From Argentina anserina (taxonomy: Eukaryota; Streptophyta; Magnoliopsida; Rosales; Rosaceae): DNA of 64,000 nucleotides. The notes under the pieces are model-generated. The model made no database searches, was not told the DNA's origin, and saw nothing but the letters and a program-made list of their open reading frames with translations. How positions within the stretch are numbered: position 1 is the first letter of the stretch; the number at the start of each line of letters is the position of its first letter. The position numbers were made by a program, and so were the translations under genes. Shown here piece by piece: positions 1 through 13,400 of the stretch. The stretch is taken from contig NC_065873.1 of assembly GCF_933775445.1 (NCBI RefSeq), forward strand, positions 10,540,001 through 10,604,000. The letters are read 5' to 3'.

Positions 1-2440
1 CTTTTCATTTCTCGTTTGAGTATCTTTCTGTAAGGATTTCGGATGCGAGTTTCTATTGAATTTGAGAGTTTTCCAAGTGTGGGAGTGTGTTTCTTTCAAA
101 CTGAGTATCTTTACATCGTTTGCGTATCTTTACTATTCCAACTGTGTATCTTTACATCGTTTGCATATCTTTACTATTCCAATTGTGTATCTTTTCATTT
201 CTCGTTGAATATCTTTCTGTAAGGCTTCTGATGCGAGTTTCTATTGTATTTGAGAGTTTTCCAAGTGTGGGAGTGTGTTTCTTTCAAACTGACTATCTTT
301 ACATCGTTTGCGTATCTTCACTATTCCAATTGTGTATCTTTACATCGTTTGCGTATCTTTACTATTCCAATTGTGTATCTTTTCATTTCTCGTTTGAGTA
401 TATTTCTGTAAGGCTTCTGATGCGAGTTTCTATTGTATTTGAGAGTTTTGCAAGTGTGGGAGTGTGTTTCTTTCAAACTGAGTATCTGTACATCGTTTGC
501 GTATCTTTACTATTCCAATTGTGTATCTTTACATCGTTTGCGTATCTTTACTATTCCAATTGAGTATCTTTTCATTTCTCGTATGAGTATCTTTCTGTAA
601 GGCTTCTGATGCGAGTTTCTATTGTATTTGAAAGTTTTGCAAGTGTGGGAGTGTGTTTCTTTCAAACTGAGTATCTTTACATCGTTTGCGTATCTTTACT
701 ATTCCAATTGTGTATCTTTACATCGTTTGCGTATCTTTACTATTCCAATTGTGTATCTTTTCATTTCTCGTATGAGTATCTTTCTGTAAGGCTTCTGATG
801 CGAGTTTCTATTGTATTTGAAAGTTTTGCAAGTGTGGGAGTGTGTTTCTTTCAAACTGAGTATCTTTACATCGTTTGCGTATCTTTACTATTCCAATTGT
901 GTATCTTTTCATTTCTCGTTTGAGTATCTTTCTGAAAGGCTTCTGATGCGAGTTTCTATTGTATTTGAGAGTTTTCCAAGTGTGGGAGTGTGTTTCTTTC
1001 AAACTGACTATCTTTACATCGTTTGCGTATCTTCACTATTCCAACTGTGTATCTTTACATCGTTTGCGTATCTTTACTATTCCAATTGTGTATCTTTTCA
1101 TTTCTCGTTTGAGTATATTTCTGTAAGGCTTCTGATGCGAGTTTCTATTGTATTTGAAAGTTTTGCAAGTGTGGGAGTGTGTTTCTTTCAAACTGAGTAT
1201 CTTTACATCGTTTGCGTATCTTTACTATTCCAATTGTGTATCTTTACATCGTTTGCGTATCTTTACTATTCCAATTGTGTATCTTTACATCGTTTGCGTA
1301 TCTTTACTATTCCAATTGTGTATCTTTTCATTTCTCGTATGAGTATCTTTCTGTAAGGCTTCTGATGCGAGTTTCTATTGTATTTGAGAGTTTTGCAAGT
1401 GTGGGAGTGTGTTTCTTTCAAACTGAGTATCTTTACATCGTTTGCGTATCTTTACTATTCCAATTGTGTATCTTTACATCGTTTGCGTATCTTTACATCG
1501 TTTGCGTATCTTTACTATTCCAATTGTGTATCTTTTCATTTCTCGTTTGAGTATCTTTCTGTAAGGCTTTCGGATGCGAGTTTCTATTGAATTTGAGAGT
1601 TTTGCAAGTGTGGGAGTGTGTTTCTTTCAAACTGAGTATCTTTACATCATTTGCCTATCTTTACTATTCCAATTGTGTATCTTTACATCGTTTGCGTATC
1701 TTTACTATTCCAATTGTGTATCTTTTCATTTCTCGTTTGAGTATCTTTCTGAAAGGTTTCTGATGCGAGTTTCTATTGTATTTGAGAGTTTTCCAAGTGT
1801 GGGAGTGTGTTTCTTTCAAACTGACTATCTTTACATCGTTTGCGTATCTTCACTATTCCAACTGTGTATCTTTACATCGTTTGCGTATCTTTACTATTCC
1901 AATTGTGTATCTTTTCATTTCTCGTTTGAGTATATTTCTGTAAGGCTTCTGATGCGAGTTTCTATTGTATTTGAGAGTTTTCCAAGTGTGGGAGTGTGTT
2001 TCTTTCAAACTGAGTATCTTTACATCGTTTGCGTATCTTTATTATTCCAATTGTGTATCTTTACATCGTTTGCGTATCTTTACTATTCCAATTGTGTATC
2101 TTTTCATTTCTCGTATGAGTATCTTTCTGTAAGGCTTCTGATGCGAGTTTCTATTGTATTTGAAAGTTTTGCAAGTGTGGGAGTGTGTTTCTTTCAAACT
2201 GAGTATCTTTACATCGTTTGCGTATCTTTACTATTCCAATTGTGTATCTTTAAATCGTTTGCGTATCTTTACTATTCCAATTGTGTATCTTTTCATTTCT
2301 CGTTTGAGTATCTTTCTGAAAGGCTTCTGATGCGAGTTTCTATTGTATTTGAGAGTTTTCCAAGTGTGGGAGTGTGTTTCTTTCAAACTGACTATCTTTA
2401 CATCGTTTGCGTATCTTCACTATTCCAATTGTGTATCTTT

Positions 2441-5400
2441 ACATCGTTTGCGTATCTTTACTATTCCAATTGTGTATCTTTTCATTTCTCGTTGAATATC
2501 TTTCTGTAAGGCTTCTGATGCGAGTTTCTATTGTATTTGAGAGTTTTCCAAGTGTGGGAGTGTGTTTCTTTCAAACTGAGTATCTTTACATCGTTTGCGT
2601 ATCTTTACTATTCCAATTGTGTATCTTTACATCGTTTGCGTATCTTTACTATTCCAATTGTGTATCTTTTCATTTCTCGTTTGAGTATCTTTTTGTAAGG
2701 CTTCTGATGCGAGTTTCTATTGTATTTGAGAGTTTTGCAAGTGTGGGAGTGTGTTTCTTTCAAACTGAGTATCTGTACATCGTTTGCGTATCTTTACTAT
2801 TCCAATTGTGTATCTTTACATCGTTTGCGTATCTTTACTATTCCAATTGTGTATCTTTTCATTTCTCGTATGAGTATCTTTCTGTAAGGCTTCTGATGCG
2901 AGTTTCTATTGTATTTGAAAGTTTTGCAAGTGTGGGAGTGTGTTTCTTTCAAACTGAGTATCTTTACATCGTTTGCGTATCTTTACTATTCCAATTGTGT
3001 ATCTTTACATCGTTTGCGTATCTTTACTATTCCAATTGTGTATCTTTACATCGTTTGCGTATCTTTACTATTCCAATTGTGTATCTTTTCATTTCTCGTA
3101 TGAGTATCTTTCTGTAAGGCTTCTGATGCGAGTTTCTATTGTATTTGAAAGTTTTGCAAGTGTGGGAGTGTGTTTCTTTCAAACTGAGTATCTTTACATC
3201 GTTTGCGTATCTTTACTATTCCAATTGTGTATCTTTACATCGTTTGCGTATCTTTACTATTCCAATTGTGTATCTTTACATCGTTTGCGTATCTTTACTA
3301 TTCCAATTGTGTATCTTTTCATTTCTCGTTTGAGTATCTTTCTGTAAGGCTTTCGGATGCGAGTTTCTATTGAATTTGAGAGTTTTACAAGTGTGGGAGT
3401 GTGTTTCTTTCAAACTGAGTATCTTTACATCATTTGCCTATCTTTACTATTCCAATTGTGTATCTTTACATCGTTTGCGTATCTTTACTATTCCAATTGT
3501 GTATCTTTTCATTTCTCGTTTGAGTATCTTTCTGAAAGGCTTCTGATGCGAGTTTCTATTGTATTTGAGAGTTTTCCAAGTGTGGGAGTGTGTTTCTTTC
3601 AAACTGACTATCTTTACATCGTTTGCGTATCTTCACTATTCCAACTGTGTATCTTTACATCGTTTGCGTATCTTTACTATTCCAATTGTGTATCTTTTCA
3701 TTTCTCGTTTGAGTATATTTCTGTAAGGCTTCTGATGCGAGTTTCTATTGTATTTGAGAGTTTTCCAAGTGTGGGAGTGTGTTTCTTTCAAACTGAGTAT
3801 CTTTACATCGTTTGCGTATCTTTACTATTCCAATTGTGTATCTTTTCATTTCTCGTATGAGTATCTTTCTGTAAGGCTTCTGATGCGAGTTTCTATTGTA
3901 TTTGAAAGTTTTGCAAGTGTGGGAGTGTGTTTCTTTCAAACTGAGTATCTTTACATCGTTTGCGTATCTTTACTATTCCAATTGTGTATCTTTAAATCGT
4001 TTGCGTATCTTTACTATTCCAATTGTGTATCTTTACATCGTTTGCGTATCTTTACTATTCCAATTGTGTATCTTTTCATTTCTCGTTTGAGTATCTTTCT
4101 GTATGGCTTTCGGATGCGAGTTTCTATTGAATTTGAGAGTTTTACAAGTGTGGGAGTGTGTTTCTTTCAAACTGAGTATCTTTACATCATTTGCCTATCT
4201 TTACTATTCCAATTGTGTATCTTTACATCGTTTGCGTATCTTTACTATTCCAATTGTGTATCTTTTCATTTCTCGTTTGAGTATCTTTCTGAAAGGCTTC
4301 TGATGCGAGTTTCTATTGTATTTGAGAGTTTTCCAAGTGTGGGAGTGTGTTTCTTTCAAACTGACTATCTTTACATCGTTTGCGTATCTTCACTATTCCA
4401 ATTGTGTATCTTTACATCGTTTGCGTATCTTTACTATTCCAATTGTGTATCTTTTCATTTCTCGTTTGAGTATATTTCTGTAAGGCTTTCGGATGCGAGT
4501 TTCTATTGAATTTGAGAGTTTTACAAGTGTGGGAGTGTGTTTCTTTTAAACTGAGTATCTTTACATCATTTGCCTATCTTTACTATTCCAATTGTGTATC
4601 TTTACATCGTTTGCGTATCTTTACTATTCCAATTGTGTATCTTTAAATCGTTTGCGTATCTTTACTATTCCAATTGTGTATCTTTACATCGTTTGCGTAT
4701 CTTTACTATTCCAATTGTGTATCTTTTCATTTCTCGTTTGAGTATCTTTCTGTAAGGCTTTCGGATGCGAGTTTCTATTGAATTTGAGAGTTTTACAAGT
4801 GTGGGAGTGTGTTTCTTTCAAACTGAGTATCTTTACATCATTTGCCTATCTTTACTATTCCAATTGTGTATCTTTACATCGTTTGCGTATCTTTACTATT
4901 CCAATTGTGTATCTTTTCATTTCTCGTTTGAGTATCTTTCTGAAAGGCTTCTGATGCGAGTTTCTATTGTATTTGAGAGTTTTCCAAGTGTGGGAGTGTG
5001 TTTCTTTCAAACTGACTATCTTTACATCGTTTGCGTATCTTCACTATTCCAATTGTGTATCTTTACATCATTTGCCTATCTTTACTATTCCAATTGTGTA
5101 TCTTTACATCGTTTGCGTATCTTTACTATTCCAATTGTGTATCTTTTCATTTCTCGTTTGAGTATCTTTCTGAAAGGCTTCTGATGCGAGTTTCTATTGT
5201 ATTTGAGAGTTTTCCAAGTGTGGGAGTGTGTTTCTTTCAAACTGACTATCTTTACATCGTTTGCGTATCTTCACTATTCCAACTGTGTATCTTTACATCG
5301 TTTGCATATCTTTACTATTCCAATTGTGTATCTTTTCATTTCTCGTTGAATATCTTTCTGTAAGGCTTCTGATGCGAGTTTCTATTGTATTTGAGAGTTT

Positions 5401-8400
5401 TCCAAGTGTGGGAGTGTGTTTCTTTCAAACTGACTATCTTTACATCGTTTGCGTATCTTCACTATTCCAATTGTGTATCTTTACATCGTTTGCGTATCTT
5501 TACTATTCCAATTGTGTATCTTTTCATTTCTCGTTTGAGTATATTTCTGTAAGGCTTCTGATGCGAGTTTCTATTGTATTTGAGAGTTTTGCAAGTGTGG
5601 GAGTGTGTTTCTTTCAAACTGAGTATCTTTACATCGTTTGCGTATCTTTAGTATTCCAATTGTGTATCTTTACATCGTTTGCGTATCTTTACTATTCCAA
5701 TTGTGTATCTTTTCATTTCTCGTTTGAGTATCTTTCTGTAAGGATTTCGGATGCGAGTTTCTATTGAATTTGAGAGTTTTCCAAGTGTGGGAGTGTGTTT
5801 CTTTCAAACTGAGTATCTTTACATCGTTTGCGTATCTTTACTATTCCAACTGTGTATCTTTACATCGTTTGCATATCTTTACTATTCCAATTGTGTATCT
5901 TTTCATTTCTCGTTGAATATCTTTCTGTAAGGCTTCTGATGCGAGTTTCTATTGTATTTGAGAGTTTTGCAAGTGTGGGAGTGTGTTTCTTTCGAACTGA
6001 GTATCTTTACATCGTTTGCGTATCTTTACTATTCCAATTGTGTATCTTTAAATCGTTTGCGTATCTTTACTATTCCAATTGTGTATCTTTACATCGTTTG
6101 CGTATCTTTACTATTCCAATTGTGTATCTTTTCATTTCTCGTTTGAGTATCTTTCTGTAAGGCTTCTGATGCGAGTTTCTATTGTATTTGAGAGTTTTCC
6201 AAGTGTGGGACTGTGTTTCTTTCAAACTGAGTATCTTTACATCGTTTGCGTATCTTTACTATTCCAATTGTGTATCTTTTCATTTCTCGTTTGCGTATCT
6301 TTCTGTAAGGCTTCTGATGCGAGTTTCTATTGTATTTGAGAGTTTTGCAAGTGTGGGAGTGTGTTTCTTTCAAACTGAGTATCTTTACATCGTTTGCGTA
6401 TCTTTACTATTCCAATTGTGTATCTTCACATCGTTTGCGTATCTTTACTATTCCAATTGTGTATCTTTTCATTTCTCGTTTGAGTATCTTTCTGTAAGGC
6501 TTTCTGATGCGAGTTTCTATTGAATTTGAGAGTTTTGCAAGTGTGGGAGTGTGTTTCTTTCAAACTGAGTATCTTTACATCGTTTGCTTATCTTTACTAT
6601 TCCAATTGTGTATCTTTACATCGTTTGCGTATCTTTACTATTCCAATTGTGTATCTTTTCATTTCTCGTTTGCGTATCTTTCTGTAATGCTTCTGATGCG
6701 AGTTTCTATTGTATTTGAGAGTTTTGCAAGTGTGGGTGTGTTTCTTTTAAACTGAGTATCTTTACATCGTTTGCGTATCTTTACTATTCCAATTGTGTAT
6801 CTTTACATCGTTTGCGTATCTGTACTATTCCAATTGTGTATCTTTTCATTTCTCGTTTGAGTATATTTCTGTAAGGCTTCTGATGCGAGTTTCTATTGTA
6901 TTTGAGAGTTTTGCAAGTGTGGGAGTGTGTTTCTTTCAAACTGAGTATCTTTACATCGTTTGCGTATCTTTAGTATTCCAATTGTGTATCTTTACATCGT
7001 TTGCGTATCTTTACTATTCCAATTGTGTATCTTTTCATTTCTCGTTTGAGTATCTTTCTGTAAGGCTTTCTGATGCGAGTTTCTATTGAATTTGAGAGTT
7101 TTGCAAGTGTGGCAATGTGTTTCTTTCAAACTGAGTATCTTTACATCGTTTGCGTATCTTTACTATTCCAATTGTGTATCTTTACATCGTTTGCGTATCT
7201 TTACTATTCCAATTGTGTATCTTTTCATTTCTCGTTTGAGTATCTTTCTGTAAGGCTTCTGATGCGAGTTTCTATTGTATTTGAGAGTTTTGCAAGTGTG
7301 GGAGTGTGTTTCTTTCAAACTGAGTATCTTTACATCGTTTGCGTATCTTTACTATTCCAATTGTGTATCTTTACATCGTTTGCGTATCTTTACTATTCCA
7401 ATTGTGTATCTTTTCATTTCTCGTTTGAGTATCTTTCCGTAAGGCTTTCTGATGCGAGTTTCTATTGAATTTGAGAGTTTTGCAAGTGTGGGAGTGTGTT
7501 TCTTTCAAACTGAATATCTTTATATCGTTTGCGTATCTTTACTATTCCAATTGTGTATCTTTTCATTTCTCGTTTGAGTATCTTTCTGTAAGGCTTCTGA
7601 TGCGAGTTTCTATTGTATTTGAGAGTTTTGCAAGTGTGGGATTCTTTCAAACTGAGTATCTTTACATCGTTTGCGTATCTTTACTATTCCAATTGTGTAT
7701 CTTTTCATTTCTCGTTTGAGTATCTTTCCGTAAGGCTTTCTGATGCGAGTTTCTATTGAATTTGAGAGTTTTGCAAGTGTGGGAGTGTGTTTCTTTCAAA
7801 CTGAGTATCTTTACATTGTTTGCGTATCTTTACTATTCCAATTGTGTATCTTTACATCGTTTGCGTATCTTTACTATTCCAATTGTGTATCTTTTCATTT
7901 CTCGTTTGCGTATCTTTCTGTAAGGCTTCTGATGCGAGTTTCTATTGTATTTGAGAGTTTTCCAAGTGTGGGAGTGTGTTTCTTTCAAACTGAGTATCTT
8001 TACATCGTTTGCGTATCTTTACTATTCCAATTGTGTATCTTTACATCGTTTGCGTATCTTTACTATTCCAATTGTGTATCTTTTCATTTCTCGTTTGCGT
8101 ATCTTTCTGTAAGGCTTCTGAAGCGAGTTTCTATTGTATTTGAGAGTTTTGCAAGTGTGGGAGTGTGTTTCTTTCAAACTGAGTATCTTTACATCGTTTG
8201 CGTATCTTTACTATTCCAATTGTGTATCTTCACATCGTTTGCGTATCTTTACTATTCCAATTGTGTATCTTTTCATTTCTCGTTTGAGTATCTTTCTGTA
8301 AGGCTTCTGATGCGAGTTTCTATTGTATTTGAGAGTTTTCCAAGTGTGGGAGTGTGTTTCTTTCAAACTGAGTATCTTTACATCGTTTGCGTATCTTTAC

Positions 8401-9127
8401 TATTCCAATTGTGTATCTTTACATCGTTTGCGTATCTTTACTATTCCAATTGTGTATCTTTTCATTTCTCGTTTGCGTATCTTTCTGTAAGGCTTCTGAT
8501 GCGAGTTTCTATTGTATTTGAGAGTTTTGCAAGTGTGGGAGTGTGTTTCTTTCAAACTGAGTATCTTTACATCGTTTGCGTATCTTTACTATTCCAATTG
8601 TGTATCTTCACATCGTTTGCGTATCTTTACTATTCCAATTGTGTATCTTTTCATTTCTCGTTTGAGTATCTTTCTGTAAGGCTTCTGATGCGAGTTTCTA
8701 TTGTATTTCAGAGTTTTCCAAGTGTGGGAGTGTGTTTCTTTCAAACTGAGTATCTTTACATCGTTTGCGTATCTTTACTATTCCAATTGTGTATCTTTAC
8801 ATCGTTTGCGTATCTTTACTATTCCAATTGTGTATCTTTTCATTTCTCGTTTGAGTATCTTTCTGTAAGGCTTCTGATGCGAGTTTCTATTGTATTTGAG
8901 AGTTTTGCAAGTGTGGGAGTGTGTTTCTTTCAAACTGAGTATCTTTACATTGTTTGCGTATCTTTACTATTCCAATTGTGTATCTTTACATCGTTTGCGT
9001 ATCTTTACTATTCCAATTGTGTATCTTTTCATTTCTCGTTTGAGTATCTTTTCATTTCTCGTTTGAGTATCTTTCTGTAAGGCTTTCGGATGCAAGTTTC
9101 TATTGAATTTGAGAGTTTTGCAAGTGT
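2441..9127 (+). repeat. Large satellite duplication, copy 1 (about 8-kb spacing)
   Basis: This block recurs about 8 kb downstream at 10434-17161. The offset is 7993 bp up to about 3840 and 8034 bp afterwards. The difference is one extra 41-bp AB pair in the second copy near 11830. Variant bases and unit-length order match throughout. In the part with 8034-bp offset I noticed only three differences by eye (near 13495, 13552 and 15729). Boundaries are approximate, set where the variant pattern stops matching. Confidence 0.85.
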
Positions 9128-10433
9128 GGGTGTGTTTCTTTCACACTGAGTATCTTTACATCGTTTGCGTATCTTTACTATTCCAATTGTGTATCTTTAC
9201 ATCGTTTGCGTATCTTTACTATTCCAATTGTGTATCTTTACATCGTTTGCGTATCTTTACTATTCCAATTGTGTATCTTTTCATTTCTCGTTTGAGTATC
9301 TTTCTGAAAGGCTTCTGATGCGAGTTTCTATTGTATTTGAGAGTTTTCCAAGTGTGGGAGTGTGTTTCTTTCAAACTGACTATCTTTACATCGTTTGCGT
9401 ATCTTCACTATTCCAATTGTGTATCTTTACATCGTTTGCGTATCTTTACTATTCCAATTGTGTATCTTTTCATTTCTCGTTTGAGTATATTTCTGTAAGG
9501 CTTCTGATGCGAGTTTCTATTGTATTTGAGAGTTTTGCAAGTGTGGGAGTGTGTTTCTTTCAAACTGAGTATCTTTACATCGTTTGCGTATCTTTAGTAT
9601 TCCAATTGTGTATCTTTACATCGTTTGCGTATCTTTACTATTCCAATTGTGTATCTTTTCATTTCTCGTTTGAGTATCTTTCTGTAAGGATTTCGGATGC
9701 GAGTTTCTATTGAATTTGAGAGTTTTCCAAGTGTGGGAGTGTGTTTCTTTCAAACTGAGTATCTTTACATCGTTTGCGTATCTTTACATCGTTTGCGTAT
9801 CTTTACTATTCCAACTGTGTATCTTTACATCGTTTGCATATCTTTACTATTCCAATTGTGTATCTTTTCATTTCTCGTTGAATATCTTTCTGTAAGGCTT
9901 CTGATGCGAGTTTCTATTGTATTTGAGAGTTTTGCAAGTGTGGGAGTGTGTTTCTTTCGAACTGAGTATCTTTACATCGTTTGCGTATCTTTACTATTCC
10001 AATTGTGTATCTTTAAATCGTTTGCGTATCTTTACTATTCCAATTGTGTATCTTTACATCGTTTGCGTATCTTTACTATTCCAATTGTGTATCTTTTCAT
10101 TTCTCGTTTGAGTATCTTTCTGTAAGGCTTCTGATGCGAGTTTCTATTGTATTTGAGAGTTTTCCAAGTGTGGGACTGTGTTTCTTTCAAACTGAGTATC
10201 TTTACATCGTTTGCGTATCTTTACTATTCCAATTGTGTATCTTTACATCGTTTGCGTATCTTTACTATTCCAATTGTGTATCTTTTCATTTCTCGTTTGA
10301 GTATCTTTCTGTAAGGCTTCTGATGCGAGTTTCTATTGTATTTGAGAGTTTTGCAAGTGTGGGAGTGTGTTTCTTTCAAACTGAGTATCTTTACATCGTT
10401 TGCGTATCTTTACTATTCCAACTGTGTATCTTT

Positions 10434-13400
10434 ACATCGTTTGCGTATCTTTACTATTCCAATTGTGTATCTTTTCATTTCTCGTTGAATATCTTTCTGT
10501 AAGGCTTCTGATGCGAGTTTCTATTGTATTTGAGAGTTTTCCAAGTGTGGGAGTGTGTTTCTTTCAAACTGAGTATCTTTACATCGTTTGCGTATCTTTA
10601 CTATTCCAATTGTGTATCTTTACATCGTTTGCGTATCTTTACTATTCCAATTGTGTATCTTTTCATTTCTCGTTTGAGTATCTTTTTGTAAGGCTTCTGA
10701 TGCGAGTTTCTATTGTATTTGAGAGTTTTGCAAGTGTGGGAGTGTGTTTCTTTCAAACTGAGTATCTGTACATCGTTTGCGTATCTTTACTATTCCAATT
10801 GTGTATCTTTACATCGTTTGCGTATCTTTACTATTCCAATTGTGTATCTTTTCATTTCTCGTATGAGTATCTTTCTGTAAGGCTTCTGATGCGAGTTTCT
10901 ATTGTATTTGAGAGTTTTGCAAGTGTGGGAGTGTGTTTCTTTCAAACTGAGTATCTTTACATCGTTTGCGTATCTTTACTATTCCAATTGTGTATCTTTA
11001 CATCGTTTGCGTATCTTTACTATTCCAATTGTGTATCTTTACATCGTTTGCGTATCTTTACTATTCCAATTGTGTATCTTTTCATTTCTCGTATGAGTAT
11101 CTTTCTGTAAGGCTTCTGATGCGAGTTTCTATTGTATTTGAGAGTTTTGCAAGTGTGGGAGTGTGTTTCTTTCAAACTGAGTATCTTTACATCGTTTGCG
11201 TATCTTTACTATTCCAATTGTGTATCTTTACATCGTTTGCGTATCTTTACTATTCCAATTGTGTATCTTTACATCGTTTGCGTATCTTTACTATTCCAAT
11301 TGTGTATCTTTTCATTTCTCGTTTGAGTATCTTTCTGTAAGGCTTTCGGATGCGAGTTTCTATTGAATTTGAGAGTTTTACAAGTGTGGGAGTGTGTTTC
11401 TTTCAAACTGAGTATCTTTACATCATTTGCCTATCTTTACTATTCCAATTGTGTATCTTTACATCGTTTGCGTATCTTTACTATTCCAATTGTGTATCTT
11501 TTCATTTCTCGTTTGAGTATCTTTCTGAAAGGCTTCTGATGCGAGTTTCTATTGTATTTGAGAGTTTTCCAAGTGTGGGAGTGTGTTTCTTTCAAACTGA
11601 CTATCTTTACATCGTTTGCGTATCTTCACTATTCCAACTGTGTATCTTTACATCGTTTGCGTATCTTTACTATTCCAATTGTGTATCTTTTCATTTCTCG
11701 TTTGAGTATATTTCTGTAAGGCTTCTGATGCGAGTTTCTATTGTATTTGAGAGTTTTCCAAGTGTGGGAGTGTGTTTCTTTCAAACTGAGTATCTTTACA
11801 TCGTTTGCGTATCTTTACTATTCCAATTGTGTATCTTTACATCGTTTGCGTATCTTTACTATTCCAATTGTGTATCTTTTCATTTCTCGTATGAGTATCT
11901 TTCTGTAAGGCTTCTGATGCGAGTTTCTATTGTATTTGAAAGTTTTGCAAGTGTGGGAGTGTGTTTCTTTCAAACTGAGTATCTTTACATCGTTTGCGTA
12001 TCTTTACTATTCCAATTGTGTATCTTTAAATCGTTTGCGTATCTTTACTATTCCAATTGTGTATCTTTACATCGTTTGCGTATCTTTACTATTCCAATTG
12101 TGTATCTTTTCATTTCTCGTTTGAGTATCTTTCTGTAAGGCTTTCGGATGCGAGTTTCTATTGAATTTGAGAGTTTTACAAGTGTGGGAGTGTGTTTCTT
12201 TCAAACTGAGTATCTTTACATCATTTGCCTATCTTTACTATTCCAATTGTGTATCTTTACATCGTTTGCGTATCTTTACTATTCCAATTGTGTATCTTTT
12301 CATTTCTCGTTTGAGTATCTTTCTGAAAGGCTTCTGATGCGAGTTTCTATTGTATTTGAGAGTTTTCCAAGTGTGGGAGTGTGTTTCTTTCAAACTGACT
12401 ATCTTTACATCGTTTGCGTATCTTCACTATTCCAATTGTGTATCTTTACATCGTTTGCGTATCTTTACTATTCCAATTGTGTATCTTTTCATTTCTCGTT
12501 TGAGTATATTTCTGTAAGGCTTTCGGATGCGAGTTTCTATTGAATTTGAGAGTTTTACAAGTGTGGGAGTGTGTTTCTTTTAAACTGAGTATCTTTACAT
12601 CATTTGCCTATCTTTACTATTCCAATTGTGTATCTTTACATCGTTTGCGTATCTTTACTATTCCAATTGTGTATCTTTAAATCGTTTGCGTATCTTTACT
12701 ATTCCAATTGTGTATCTTTACATCGTTTGCGTATCTTTACTATTCCAATTGTGTATCTTTTCATTTCTCGTTTGAGTATCTTTCTGTAAGGCTTTCGGAT
12801 GCGAGTTTCTATTGAATTTGAGAGTTTTACAAGTGTGGGAGTGTGTTTCTTTCAAACTGAGTATCTTTACATCATTTGCCTATCTTTACTATTCCAATTG
12901 TGTATCTTTACATCGTTTGCGTATCTTTACTATTCCAATTGTGTATCTTTTCATTTCTCGTTTGAGTATCTTTCTGAAAGGCTTCTGATGCGAGTTTCTA
13001 TTGTATTTGAGAGTTTTCCAAGTGTGGGAGTGTGTTTCTTTCAAACTGACTATCTTTACATCGTTTGCGTATCTTCACTATTCCAATTGTGTATCTTTAC
13101 ATCATTTGCCTATCTTTACTATTCCAATTGTGTATCTTTACATCGTTTGCGTATCTTTACTATTCCAATTGTGTATCTTTTCATTTCTCGTTTGAGTATC
13201 TTTCTGAAAGGCTTCTGATGCGAGTTTCTATTGTATTTGAGAGTTTTCCAAGTGTGGGAGTGTGTTTCTTTCAAACTGACTATCTTTACATCGTTTGCGT
13301 ATCTTCACTATTCCAACTGTGTATCTTTACATCGTTTGCATATCTTTACTATTCCAATTGTGTATCTTTTCATTTCTCGTTGAATATCTTTCTGTAAGGC

